NCBI RefSeq assembly: GCF_003473485.1
Contig: NC_053049.1
Span: forward strand, 12,338,001 to 12,402,000
Reading direction: 5' to 3'
Source of the DNA: Medicago truncatula
Lineage: Eukaryota > Streptophyta > Magnoliopsida > Fabales > Fabaceae
DNA length: 64,000 nt
The stretch's first letter is position 1, and the number at the start of each line of letters is the position of its first letter. Below the pieces are notes generated by a model. It made no database searches, was not told the DNA's origin, and saw only the letters and a program-made list of their open reading frames with translations. Positions 36,307 to 50,049 of the stretch are shown one piece after another. A program made the position numbers and the translations under genes.

Positions 36307-37094
36307 GACATATCTAGTGAGAATGCATTTTTTTATGTGAGAATGGTTTAAATGAATCTCAGTCATCAAGATCAAAATAAATGGTCTAGATTAAAAAACT
36401 TATTTTAGATAACACATATTCCTTTCCACATGTTATCCTCAACCCTTCAACTTCTCATCTTCTTCAACCTTCAGATCTCTATCTCTCACGTCTCCCAAAT
36501 CATTACCCTCATTGTTTCCGGCATCATCCGTCGTATATTGTCTGACCGGTGCTTCAGCATAAAATTGAGGCAAAACCTAATCTACAATTGAATCCAATTT
36601 TTTTAGTTTTGTGAAGTACACATCAATTTTTTTTGTTTGAGATAGAATTGATTTTCAAAAGCTCATTCCTTTCTTAATGTTTTGCTGATTTTTCAAAGCT
36701 TCATTTTATTCCTCAAATTTAAATTAGGGAGAAAATTTTGTGCACTAATTTGAGAGAAGCCGATAGGGAGAAAATTTGGTGATAGTTGAAATGTCAACAA
36801 AAAATGAATTGGATATTACTGGATATAGATGCTTGTTAAACAAATTATTTATATACGAAATGAGATTCATAGGTTCCACTTTTCAGAGGCAAGTTAATTG
36901 CTGGAGATGTCGTGAGTTGACGAAGATGAAGCCGCAAGGAAGAACTAACTAGGTTTAAAAGATATGATAGTATACAGAGAGACATATGTGTTGTTAAAAG
37001 GAGGCTTTTAATCTCAGCCAATCAAGGTTAATCTAAGGGTTGTTATTCATTCTCACAATTCTCACATAAAAAATGCATTCTCACTAGATATGTC
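36307..37094. mobile_element. Non-autonomous Mutator-like element
   Basis: The inverted ends gacatatctagtgagaatgc and its complement match for about 40-50 bp and sit in AT microsatellite on both sides. The 788-bp interior has no recognisable gene. The end sequence shares the gagaatg and tatgtgagaatgg wording with the adjacent element at 37107-41243, so the two may be relatives. Confidence 0.75.
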
Positions 37095-37106
37095 ATATAT
37101 ATATAT

Positions 37107-40100
37107 GGGGGCATATCACATGAGAATGGCTAACTTATGTGAGAATGGTGAGAATAAATTGCAGCCATCGGATTAAAAGCAATGAATGAGATTAAAACAC
37201 CACTTAAGTGACTCATGTGCCAAGCATGTGACCATTCTCTCTCTCTTTTCCATCATTCAAGCGTGCGCTTCTTCATTCATGTTTGTCACTGATTTTTCTT
37301 CTCCCTCTTTTTTGAATTTGCGGTTCCACTTCACTAATTCTTGTATATTCGAATATCGTATTTCATCCCCTTATGTCAAATTCCATCTAATTTCTTCTAA
37401 TTACTTAACTTCTTTTTAGGATTTAGGGATTGGATTATTTCAATTTTTTCTTCCCAATTTCAATTTTGATTTTGAGGGTTCTTTCCTGCGTTGCGTTTTC
37501 TAAGTGTTGCTGGTTTGGTATTTGTGCAATCAAACTTCCAAAATATCACAAAGGTGTAAATTCATAATTCAGTTCTTAATGGCACATGTATATAACACAA
37601 CTGTCTTGTCTGTGAATTGGACTTTTAATTTTTTTGTAACCTAAGTCTGTTTTTGTCTGTGTTGATTTTGGTGTGTAGCTATTTTGGTTTTGATGTTTTG
37701 TGCCCTTGCCTAGTCTCTCTGTTATATTTTCTTAAGAGTTCCTTTGCGTTAGTTTTCATGGTTTGGTTTTGATGTTTTATACAATTAAGGAGCAAATTCT
37801 GTGACTGCATTGCTTACTTCCTGTTATGCCAGTTTTGGGTTCAAGCCTTATTTCTCAATTATGAATTTGTGTAGAATCAAGCAATAGCTAAAATTGTGCA
37901 ATTATTTTATAAACCAAACCAAATACTATTAATGATGCACTTCAAGTGCTAAGCAACCATGCCAAGGCCAAAACAAAACATTAAAGTAAATTACATGATC
38001 CGTTCATACTCTCAAAGTTAGAATACAGAACTACAATCCAAAATTGAAAATAGTCTAAAAGAAAATTGAACTTCATCTTATCCACTGCACCATAAAAACT
38101 CCAACTCATCCTTGATAGCAAAGAAGTATCTTCATATGTGACAACAAGTATCTTCATATCCTTGATAGCAAATCCTGAGCAAAAGTAAAATGTAAAGTTA
38201 AGAATCTTATCATGATAAAATAAATACCCAAAAGTACATACAAAATATTAAAGTTTCTTACCAAAAGCTATGAAGAGGATTTTGTGGGACAATTGCGACT
38301 ATCGTGGGATGCGAATCGCTTACAAGTTTTACAAAGCCTTGTTCTCTTTTGTTGTTGCTCTATTGCCTTCTCTTTTCCCCCTTTAATCCGTTTTCCACAA
38401 CCTTTGGTATTTGACGGTTCAGGTGGAAGAACATGAATTTTTTTAGGTACATTGGATCCAATAAAAGCCTCCACATCATCGGAGGGTGTTGATTCAACAT
38501 CGCTCCTCATATTAGACAATTTCGATTCAATACTACAACCTTCTTTGTAAACAAGGAGCAATTTCTCTTTATTTGTACCAGCCATATGCATGCATTTAAA
38601 CATCTGTGCCCATGCTTTTGAAATTAATATCTTCTCACTTTCAGCTTTAGAACATGCCTCCAATACATTTCCATCACAATCAAATACCGGTCTACTTGTT
38701 GCCAATTTAGTCCATCTATTGACAATGTAATGACTTGGAATTTTACTAAAACCTTTCCCCATTAATACAGAAAGAATATGTCGGCATGGAATACCTTCAG
38801 AGTCAAACATTTTGCATGAACAATGTGCAATGTTATTAGAAAGACTCAAAGCAACCTCTCTATGTTTGGTCACCTTTGTTTTATTGACCACAACATTATC
38901 AAGTATATAAAAAATTAAATTATCACCTTCTTGTTTTGTTCCTTCAATGCCGCAATTTACACATGAATTCCATAACTCACTCTGAAATATGTAAAAAATT
39001 TCATGAGTATAAATCTCTCTACCATGCTTCTCTAAATCCACGTGCATCTTCAATGCTGGAATAGAATGAAGTGTAGCATTATCTGCCAGAAGTTCTTTGT
39101 GCCTCTGTGCTTCTAAAGCAGAATCAAAGCGCATCCAAAATTCAACCAAATTAAGCTTGTTATTCAAAAAGTGTCCAAAGAATGAATTTTCACTCTCTGA
39201 TCTTGAGGTTGTTCTCAAAATTCCAGCCATAAATATATCTTTAAAATAAGCTGGTATCCACATGCGTCTAAGTTCATACATTGTAGAAAGCCAACCATTT
39301 TCTTCCAACCCAAAATCATTAATAATATCATTCCATTCAAATTCAAATTCTTCAGAGGACTCTAAGTTCCAAACACATGAATTGAAACGATTATTGAAAT
39401 CATTATTATCATTCAAGGTGCCACCCACCTTTTCTGAAAGTTTTTTGAGAATATGCCACATGCAAAATCTATGAGAAGACCCCTTAAAAATGCTTTCAAT
39501 TGCATTTGTCATAGCCTGGTCTTGATCTGTTATTATCATAACAGGTTTATTCCCACCCATTGCCTTCAAAAAAGTCTCAAACAACCACACAAATGACTCT
39601 TCTTTTTCATCATTTAAAAATGCAGCACCAAAAGTTATGCTTTGACGATGATGATTCACACCGGTGAATGATACAAAAATCTGATGATATTTATTTGTAC
39701 TATATGTAGTGTCAAATGAAACTACATCTCCAAATAAAGAATAATTTTTTCGACTAATGCCATCAGCCCAAAACACATATTTTAACTTCCCTACATTATC
39801 AGTCACATACTCATAGAAGAATGAATTATTCATTTCATGCTTTCTTTTAAAATTTTCAATGAACATATTTGCATTTGAATCTTTGATCAATTCTTTCATA
39901 TTCCTTGAAAATTTTTGTAAATCTCTTTGTGTGCATCCTATATTTTCATAACTCCCAACTTACTCCTTCAATATTTGATAGCCTTTCGAAGTGCCCATAT
40001 TAGCTCTATTGCAAGCAAACAATAAATTTTTATGAACATTGTTGACACTCCTTACCGACCTTAATAACTGTTTCTTTCTAGGTGAGACAAGTGTGTGTGA

Positions 40101-41240
40101 ATGACCATCATAAAATTTGGAGATTTCAAATTTACCCTCATCAGTTCTCTTGAACACAATCCTTGCTTTACATCCCTCTCGTGTCAAATTTCTTTTTCTT
40201 CCTTTAGGCAAATAATCATCACTAATAAGCAATTCAGGCTCATCTACCTTTTTTTCCACTTTAAATCCCTCCTTTGAGCAAAGAAAATATTTCCATCTGA
40301 CACCAATTTTATCTTTTGTTTCAGTTGAATTACGCACACTAAAACCAGCAACATAAGCATAATTTTTATAGAAATCATCCCCTTCTTTTAAAGTATCAAA
40401 TACCTTACCAATCACAGGTTTTAGCTCTGCATCACAGTTTGGAATCCATTCCTCCGACTTGTTTGCTAACTCATCAAATTCTTCTTCTATAGGTGAATCA
40501 CAGTCAACTTCATTATCATCCATCTCCATACTAATATTCCTATAAATAAACACAACATTATCAATAAAAGTAAAAATAAAGAAAGAAGGAAAAGAAAAGA
40601 AAGAAACGTAAGATATAAACTTCCATAAAAATAAAAATTACATGTGAGCTTTACGATATGAAAAAGAATATAAGTAAACAATAACTCTATCACCATTTTC
40701 TTTAAGAAATAATAATAATAACCCTAACACCATTTGAAGGAAGAAAGAAAAAAAATTAATCGATTGACAAATTATAAAGTATCAAAAACAAATAAACTGT
40801 TACATGTTATCAATGTTTGAGGGAAGGAAGAACAAACATTTGAAGGGTGACAGCGACTATGAAAACGGCGACGACCGCAAAACAACGACGATGAAAACGG
40901 CAACAAATGCGACGATGATGGTAAGAAAAACTAATGTTGAAGCAGTAGTGTTGAAACAAAAAACGATTGAAGCAAAAATGTTGGGACGAAAAAATGAGAT
41001 TGAAATGTGATGAAATAAGAAACGTTTGTAGCAGTACTGAGTAAGAGAAGAAAAAAAGCGTCCAAGCAATGTGAGGAAGAAGCGCGCGCGTGAATGATGG
41101 AAAAGAGGGAGAGAATGGTCACATGCCTGGCACATGAGTCACTTAAGTGGTGTTTTAATCTCATTCATTGCTTTTAATCCGATGGCTGCAATTTATTCTC
41201 ACCATTCTCACATAAGTTAGCCATTCTCATGTGATATGCC

Positions 41241-41243
<3 letters not shown>
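37107..41243 (-). mobile_element. Mutator-like element (MULE) with FAR1-type transposase
   Basis: The terminal inverted repeats start gggggcatatcacatgagaa at the left and end with the exact complement at the right. They match for about 150 bp or more, including the cacttaagtgactcatg block. Total length is about 4.14 kb. Both sides are AT microsatellite, so a TATATATAT-type 9-bp target duplication is possible but not provable. Between the repeats lies one transposase gene on the minus strand plus its flanks. Confidence 0.9.
38268..40529 (-). pseudogene. FAR1/FHY3-type MULE transposase with one stop codon
   Basis: A single frame of 754 codons, interrupted only by TAA at 39960-39962 (after YQILKE) and otherwise open. 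The frame extends upstream to a GTG; the first ATG, giving MEMDDNEVDCD, follows a possible splice acceptor. Domains in order: a FAR1 DNA-binding region (FYKNYAYVAGFSVRNS to ISKFYDGHSHTLV, about residues 60-140), a MULE transposase domain with the acidic residues in VVSFDTTY, IITDQDQAM and SRSESENSFF, and a SWIM zinc finger (CSCKMF..GIPCRHIL). Catalytic and zinc residues are intact. The stop would cut off everything after the DNA-binding part unless read through. The stop fits a CAA to TAA change. Confidence 0.92.

Positions 41244-41306
<63 letters not shown>
41244..41306. repeat. AT microsatellite at the MULE right border
   Basis: About 31 alternating TA units. Confidence 0.95.
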
Positions 41307-41308
<2 letters not shown>

Positions 41309-42685
41309 TTTATTCACCATTACTCTCTAGTTTTATTTTTAAGAAACATTTATTTCAACAAAATGTGATGTATCTGATTAAGAATTTGAACCAAATAGAT
41401 CAACTTTTGTTGAAGTAAATGTCATAATTAGGATTGGAGTGAGTATAAACAAAAAGTAATGATATAGATTATGTTAACAAGTGTCTTAAGCTCATTGTTT
41501 AAAGAATTAATTACAAGAAATTTTATCTTGAAAGCATAAGTCAAACACATGTTTTTATACAAAAGTTACTATTTTTAATTGCTTAAACAATTCATGAAGC
41601 GCACTTGTTAGCATTTCCCTCAAGTATGAGATTGCATATGGATCAGCGACTTGATGCTCATGACACTCAATTTAGGGAGATGAGGGAATCGATTCAAAGG
41701 TGGAAAAACTCCGCAACCTTTAACATGTCCCCTTCACGGTACTTCTTTTCCCTTAACCATGCTAAATAATGTTTTATTTTCATGTAACTTTATTTGAATT
41801 TTATAATGTTGTTTGAATTATGACTGGTTTTCTCGGGTAACCTCCCTTTTGAAGTTGTCAAATGGGGAGAATTATCTCTCTATGATGTTGTGTTATGTTG
41901 TTGTTATTGCTTTGCAATTATTATTGTCAAGTATGTTATGTTTGTTTTCTTCGATTTTTATGCTTGTATACTATATTTGTATATACTATTTTCTGGTTTC
42001 CTGTATGCTAAGTTTAAGGAGAAGCAAATTTCACATCATCAACACTCGGTTGACTTCATCAAAAAGGGGGAGAATATAGTTTCTCCTTCAATATAACTTA
42101 GGTTTTGTTGATATCTATAATTAGAATTAGATTTATATTTATATTTTTCTTTGCATTTGTTAAATAGCTTAATTGTTAAAGCACCCTTTGTCAATCTACT
42201 ATCTCATGTCCTCTACAATAGTGTCATATGTTAAGAAGTGTTAGTATTGTGTTTAGGAGTTTCTTGGAAGTTAAGTTTTTCTATAAGTTACGTTTTTTTA
42301 GGTCTTTGACTCGATTCATGTAATTTTGAATCCTATGATTCTTCGTCTTTGGTTGTTTATGTTATTTTAACAATATGATATTCATTGAATATTTTGAATC
42401 GTATCATTTAACCTTTCGGGCATGTGTCCATTGCTCTTTGAATCGTATCATTGTTCTTTGAATTGTATCAATCTTCATCTAAACTTCATGATCTGATTCA
42501 ATCTCTTGCATGTAGAGATTTGAATCGTATCAATATTCATTTGGAAAGGTCTTGAATCGATTCAAAGTTCTTCTGAATTGTGTCAAACTTCATAGTTTCA
42601 TAACACCTCCTTTTAAATTATTTGAATCGACTCAAGCATATTATGATTCAAGTTCGTTATATTGTGTCAAAATTAACCCTTTTCA

Positions 42686-42753
<68 letters not shown>
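42686..42753. repeat. AC then AT compound microsatellite
   Basis: About 21 CA units followed by about 12 AT units. Confidence 0.95.
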
Positions 42754-42813
42754 ACACCCTCTTACACTCTTAGTTCAGCTCATTGAAACAATTTGCAAAT
42801 AGGCTATAATCTT

Positions 42814-43103
<290 letters not shown>

Positions 43104-43513
43104 ATAAACACCTTTTCTAAGATCTTGGTAGAGTATAAGGTTGAGATTGTTAGGGTGTTATAGGACTGGTAAGATTTGTTTCTCTCAAGGGTATTGCCAG
43201 TGGATCAAGGAACTAAAGAAAATAAGGCACTTTTCACCTCCAAAGGATTTTGGGGGTTGTTTCTTAACTACTAACGGCTCAAGGAAATTAAAGCTTCAGA
43301 CATAGCAAATACGAATTCTCTGAGTAGAAGTTCAAAGGATTGCTTGGAAGCTTGAGATTCGAAGACCTTGTGGTTGTCCAATTTCAAGAGGTCTTGAAGA
43401 TTAGATATTGTGTGATTGCTTAACATAGAAGTTTAGGAAATCGAAGGAATCTTTGTAGTTATACACTTGTAAACATTTTCATAATAGTGGAAGACCGTAA
43501 TAGATGTGTTTTC

Positions 43514-45513
43514 TGTAACACCCCGTTACCCAAAAACAATTAAATAACAATTATTAATCAGAGTTAAGCACCAAACGGATATGCCACATTGCAAATTCAA
43601 AATTTCTTAAATAGAAAATAAAACTAGTTAATTCAACATGTTTAATAACTTCAAAATCATGCAGCGGAAAGTTTGCATTTCAATAACAACAACTACGGTT
43701 AAATTCCCCAACAACATCTTGGCATTAAGCCTAATCAACAATAAGTCAACCAACAAAGGGCCACATCAACAAGTTCCAAAAATTGATACATAGGAAGGAA
43801 AACAACAATAATATAATAATTCTCATCCCACGTATTAGAGCCCTAGACACGACTCTTGAGCCACCACCAACTACTCAGGATCACCTGTAAGTTACCCATA
43901 GGAAGGGCAACATTTTCAAGCAGAAGGGGTGAGATTCACAACAATAAATATAGATATTAGAAATCTTCAATTGAATCTAACACCCTATAACATCAAATAC
44001 ATCATCTTGTATATATAATTAATTAATTCATGAGCAACAACAACATCATCGGAATCCACTCATCAAGTATGTATATAAATGTACATATTCATCAACAACA
44101 TCATCATCATCAAAGCAACAACTAAGACTCATGCAAATGACATGACAACACTGCTAAGGCAACACCTTAGACTCCTCAATAGATGCAATTATGCATGTGG
44201 TACCCAAGAGGACCGAAGCCCTCACCGCTTTTGAATGGTTAAAGCATTCATCAGGACCGAAACCCTCACCGCTGTTGAGCAACTAGTGCTCCAGGACATG
44301 AGTCCTCTCCGCTGTTTATGCATATGCAATGGACCTACTTGTGTATATCTACATACAACCGACCGTGCATACAAACTCCATATGACTCCACTTAAACAAC
44401 ATGTATGGTTAATAAACAAAGCATACATCTCAGTCATCAGCAACAACATCAATTAAAGATCCAATCAATCCAGAAATATGCACAATTAAATATAACTATG
44501 CTTAAACAACAATATTCCATCACAACCAATCATGCAAGCAAAACAGCACTCAAAACTGCACAGCTCGCCTCGCGAGCACATCTGCTCGCTATGGCGAGTT
44601 CACAAAACCACTTGCTCGCCATGGCGAACTCGAGGCGAGTGAAAAATAGGTGCTCTCGGGAAAAAAGACATTTTCTCACTCAAACCCCGATACCAAGCTC
44701 CCTATTCATCTTTTTAACCTAAAACTTGTTCCAGTCATCATTAAAATCATCTAGGTACCTTAAACCATCCCCAAAACACCTTATAACAACATTTCAAAAA
44801 TCAAGTTTTGATCTGGCTTGCTCGCCACGGCGAGTTGGTCTGCTCGCGAGGCGAGCTATGAAGTTGCTCACTCGCCATGGCGAGCACAGCTACTCGCGAG
44901 GCGAGCGATGAACTTCTGTACGGGCAGAAAACAGGTTTTTCCCCAAAATCCCATTTTTCTTCAATTCACTCCCCAAATTAGTTTACAGATACATAATTAA
45001 GTGTTTTATGCAACCAGAACCTAATTCTAACATCAAATTCATCATTACAACTCCAAAATCAACATTTTATCATAAAATCCCAAAATCTCAATTCTCACTA
45101 AAACTCTGTTAAGTTCAAATTCAGAAATTAATAACTACACTATTGAAGTAAACCTCACCCTTACCTTAGAAATTGCAGAAGAAATGCACAGCAATAAAGA
45201 TTCTTGGCTCTAACTTGCTCTTCTCTCCCTCTTCTCCCAAAAGTTGATTTCACGTAAAAACTGCTTCTGACATCTATTTTCCTAACTTCCCTCTTACTTA
45301 ACTCCCTATTATTTCCATTAGCTCCCCATTAATTTAATAAATATTAAATAACTCCCCAAACTCCAAAATAATTATTATTTCTCACTTATTCTAATTATTA
45401 TTAAAATAACCATATAATAAAATAACACACCACATAAATCACCAAAAAATCATATATATCTATATAGACTCCACATAAATTAAATAATTAAATAAATCGA
45501 CTAGGGCGTTACA
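43514..45513 (-). repeat. 3-prime LTR of the Ty3 element
   Basis: In element orientation it starts TGTAACGCCC and ends GGGTGTTACA. It is very similar to the LTR at 50050-52083; the clearest difference is a shorter AT run near 45460. Palindromic ctcgcc/ggcgag motifs lie at about 44565-44640 and 44818-44910. Confidence 0.95.
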
Positions 45514-45527
45514 ACTCTCTCCAAATT
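45514..45527 (-). other. Polypurine tract
   Basis: On the minus strand aatttggagagagt lies directly before the 3-prime LTR, the usual plus-strand priming site. Confidence 0.85.
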
Positions 45528-45554
45528 ACAGAATTTCGTCCTCGAAATCTTACC

Positions 45555-48500
45555 TCAAGTAAACAACTCCGGATACGACTCCCGCATCTTACTCTCCAGC
45601 TCCCAAGTCAAACTTTCACCAGCCGCTCCACCTCAAACGACTCTCACAAGAGGTATCTCCTTACCTCTCAAAGACTTCACCTTTCTATCATCAATCCTTA
45701 ACGGCATAGTCTCAACTGTCAGGTTGTCTCTAAACTGTACATCATCCCTTGGAATCACATGCGAAGGATCCGCTACATACTTCCGAAGCTGAGAAACATG
45801 AAACACATCGTGCAAGTTCGAAAGATGTGGTGGCAAACCAACTCTATATGCCACTGTTTCAACCCTCTCTGAAATCTGATACGGACCGATGAACTTAGGA
45901 GTCAACTTTCTCGACTTCAAGGCACGTCCAACACCCGTCAAAGGAGTGACCCTCAGAAAAACATGTTCACCCTCCTGAAACTCAAGAGCCTTTCTTCGCT
46001 TGTCATGGTAACTCTTCTGTCGACTCTGCGAAGCTTTCATCTTTTCCCTTATCAACCTGACTTTCTCAGTAGTCTCATGAACCAAGTCCGGTCCCAACAC
46101 AGCACTCTCACCCGACTCAAACCAGCATAAAGGGGTCCTACACCTCCGACCATACAAGGCTTCGAACGGTGCCATACCAATGCTCGAGTGATAGCTGTTG
46201 TTATAAGTGAACTCAATCAATGGCATGTGACTATCCCAAGCTCCACCTTGCTCAAGCACACACACCCTCAACAAATCTTCCAATGATTGAATTGTCCTCT
46301 CCGACTGACCATCTGTTTGAGGATGATAAGCCGAACTCAATCTCAACTTCGAACCCAATGTGTCCTGTAAACTCTTCCAGAACATAGAAGTGAACCTCGG
46401 ATCCCTATCTGACACAATGCTCGACGGAACACCATGAAGCTTCACCACACTGTGAATGTAAATCTCTGCCAACTGTGCTACCGGATAACTGATATTAATA
46501 GGAATGAAATGTGCCGACTTCGTCAACCGGTCGACAACAACTCAAATAGTGTCATACCCTCTCGGAGTGTTCGGTAAGGTCGTCACGAAATCCATAGAGA
46601 TACTGTCCCACTTCCACTCCGGTACATCCAACGGTGTCAACAACCCTGCAGGCTTCTGATGCTCAACCTTGGACTTCTGACAAATTAAGCAAGCATAAAC
46701 AAACTGAGCAACATCTCTTTTCAAACCGGACCACCAAAACAGTTTCTTCAAATCATGGTACATTTTAGTAGCCCCCGGGTGAATACTCAACCTACTCTTA
46801 TGACTCTCTTCAAGAATTAACTTCTTCAACTCATCATTGTCAGGAATGCATACTCTTCATCTGAACCTCAAAACACCCTGATCATCAACCTTAAAATCAC
46901 TGTCCTCAGTGTCACTACCAGTAGTCATCAAATCAACCAATTTCAAATCTGCTTTCTGAGCTTCTCGGATACTGTTCAAGAAATTACTATCAATCTTCAA
47001 CATCCCCAACTGTATACTCTGAGGTGACAATTCACAGACTAGACTCAAGTCTCTAAACTGTTCTAACAACTCGAATTCTTTTACCATTAAAGCAGACATA
47101 TGCAATGTTTTCCTGCTCAATGCATCAGCAACCACATTGGCCTTACCAGGATGGTAATTCAAGCCAAAATCATAATCCTTTAGTAACTATAACCATCTCC
47201 TCTGCCTCATGTTCAATTCCTTCTGATCAAACAGATATTTCAAACTTTTGTGATCACTGAACACCTCAAATCTAGAACCGTACAAATAGTGTCTCCAAAT
47301 TTTCAAAACAAAAACCACTACAGCTAACTCCAGGTCATGTGTAGGATAATTCTTCTCATGAACACGCAATTGCCTAGAAGCATATGCTACCACCTTACCA
47401 TCTTGCATTAGAACACCACCTAAGCCTAGCTTAGATGCATCACAGTACACAACAAACGGTTTTTCTGGTTTAGGCAAAATCAAAACAGGAGCAGTTGTCA
47501 ATCTTCGCTTCAACTCATTGAAACTACTCTCACACTGAGTATCCCACACAAAAGACTTACCCTTACAGGTCAATTGAGTCAATGGAAGAGCCAATTTTGA
47601 AAACCCTTCTATGAACCTGCGGTAATAACCAGCCAAACCCAGAAAACTTCTGATCTCAGTTACGAACTTCGGAGTCTCCCATTGTGATACTACATCAACC
47701 TTCGAAGGATCCACTGCAATACCACTACCCGAAATAATGTGACCCAGAAAGCTCACTTCGCTTAACCAGAATTCACATTTTGACAACTTTGCATACAACC
47801 TCTTTTCTTTCAAAACTTGCAATACAATACTCAGATGCTCTGCATGCTCCTCTTCGTTCTTAGAATAAATTAAGATATCATCAATAAACACCACAACAAA
47901 CTTATCCAGAAAAGCATGGAAAATTCGGTTCATGTACTCCATAAACACACCAGGCGCGTTAGTAACACCGAAAGGCATCACTTTGTACTCGTAATGACCA
48001 TATCGTGTCCTAAAGGCCGTCTTCTGCATATCCTCATCCTTCACCTTTATCTGATGATAACCAGACCTCAAGTTAATCTTACTGAAAATCTTAGCACCAA
48101 CCAACTGATCCATCAAGTCGTCAATTCTAGGAAGCGAATACCTGTTCTTTATCGTAACCTTGTTCAACTGACGGTAATCAATGCACAGTCTCATACTACC
48201 ATCCTTCTTCTTAACCAACAACACCGGTGCTCCCCAAGGTGAAACACTAGGTCTTACAAATTTCTTATCTAACAGATCCTCCAACTGTTTCTTCAATTCA
48301 GCTAACTCAGAAGCTGACATACGGTATGGTGCCATCGACACCGGCTTCGTTCCTGGAACAAGGTCAATTGAAAATTCAACCTCTCTCTCTGGTGGCACAT
48401 CAGGAATCTCATCAGGAAATACTTCTGGGAACTCATTCACTACAGGTAACCTGTCAATCACAGCTTGATTTTCTAACGACAATTGTGTCATTAGAGAATA

Positions 48501-49916
48501 CATCAGAATTCCATCACGTTCAAATTGTTTCATCTGTTTTGTAGACAGAAGCTCAACCTCACCTTCTTCTTCAGCAGAAGAAAAATGCACCGTCTTACTA
48601 TAGCAGTTGATATGAACTCGGTTATATTCTAACCAATTCATTCCAAAAATCACATCCATACCCGTCAACGGTAAACAAACTAAATCCACCACAAAATCTC
48701 TACCAAACATAGATATAGGACACCCCAGACAAACAAGAGAAGTAGTTACTAAACCCTTAGCTGGAGTTTCAACAACCATTTCCCCTTTCATATCAGATAC
48801 ATCCAAACCCAACTTATAAGCACATTCAATAGCAATAAAACAATGAGTAGCACCAGTATCAATAATAGCAATTAAAGGAGTACTATTAAAGAAACAAGTA
48901 CCTCTCATAAGTCGGTCCTCATCGGTAGTCTGCGTACCAGTCCATGCAAACACCTTGCCCCCAGTTCTAACCTTCTCCGGTTCAGGACACTGTGAACTGA
49001 TATGACCTTCTCCATTGCAGTTGTAGCAGACAATGTTCCCACGCTTACATTCAGCTAAGCTATGTCCCTTCTGACCACATCTGAAGCACTTCCTCTCATC
49101 CTTACCACAAACATTGCTCTTGTGGCCTTTCTCACCACACTTGTAACAAACAATCTCAGAAGGAGCATCTCTCCTCTTAGGCCTCCTGTCATCACTCATC
49201 TTCTGCTTTCCTTTGTCAGCAGGAGCACTGTAAGGCTTAGGACGATTCTGCTGTCCCTTACCCCTCCTCTCACTCATTATCTTGTAATGAGCTTTGGTGT
49301 CTTCTTCATAAATTCTACACCTGTTAACCAACTCAGAGAAAACTCTGATCTGCTGATATCCAATAGCTCTTTTGATGTCAGCCCTCAACCCATTCTCAAA
49401 TTTGATGCACCTGGAGAACTCAGCTGTCTCCACACTGTAATGAGGGTAGAACTTAGCAAGCTCCACAAACCTAGCAGCATACTCCGTGACGAACATGTCA
49501 CCCTGTTTCAACTCTAGAAACTCAATCTCTTTCTTACCTCTGACATCCTCTGGAAAATACCTGTCCAGAAACTCCTTCCTGAACACAGTACAGGTTACCA
49601 CAGCATCATCCTGTTCCAACACAGGCAACAAACTCACCCACCAGTCGTCAGCCTCTTCCGCTAACATGTGCGTACCAAACCGCACCTTCTGTGTTTCAGA
49701 ACACTGCATGACCCTGAAAATTCTTTCAATCTCCTTCAGCCATTTCTGAGCTCCGTCAGGATCATATCTACCCTTGAACGTTGGTGGATGATTCCTCAAG
49801 AAGGTCTCCAACATTCTGGTTCCATCACTACCAGTCTCAGTCTTAGGTTGCTATTGGACAGCTTGAGCTACAGCCTCAAGCGCAGCAACAAGAGCAGCGT
49901 CACTACTTCCAGTCAT
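45555..49916 (-). pseudogene. Ty3/gypsy gag-pol, one frame with five in-frame stops
   Basis: Reading from the ATG at 49916 gives a single frame of 1454 codons with no frameshift. Stop codons lie at 49851-49853, 47187-47189, 46857-46859, 46542-46544 and 45633-45635. Domains: gag (about residues 80-210), three CCHC zinc knuckles (257-310), protease with IDTGATH (about 352), reverse transcriptase with FIDD, RNase H with YCDAS, integrase zinc finger and core ([19 protein letters not shown]) and a chromodomain-like end. At codon 615 (48072-48074) the usual FSKIDLRSGYHQ reads FSKINLRSG, replacing the first catalytic Asp of reverse transcriptase by Asn. Two of the stops replace Trp. The element cannot make its own enzymes. 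Confidence 0.95.
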
Positions 49917-50028
49917 CTCGAAGTTCTACATGAGAAACAACAACTCAGAACAACAACAAAAAGCAACATTAAAGTTGACACTCTATCCTAGGTGGCTCAA
50001 CACAACTCTACTAATTGGCCGGACAGAC

Positions 50029-50049
50029 CAACCTGCTCTGATATCAAAT
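50029..50049 (-). other. Primer-binding site
   Basis: Directly inside the 5-prime LTR the minus strand reads tgatatcagagcagg. The tatcagagc core is the complement of the 3-prime end of plant initiator tRNA-Met, with one or two mismatches at the start. Confidence 0.75.

Noticed and set aside
40804-41164. Frames at the right end of the MULE
   Set aside because: They fall in the untranslated part and the terminal inverted repeat; a mirror frame appears in the left repeat at 37186.
47916-49991. Several plus-strand frames opposite gag-pol
   Set aside because: They are shadows of the minus-strand gag-pol frame of the Ty3 element.
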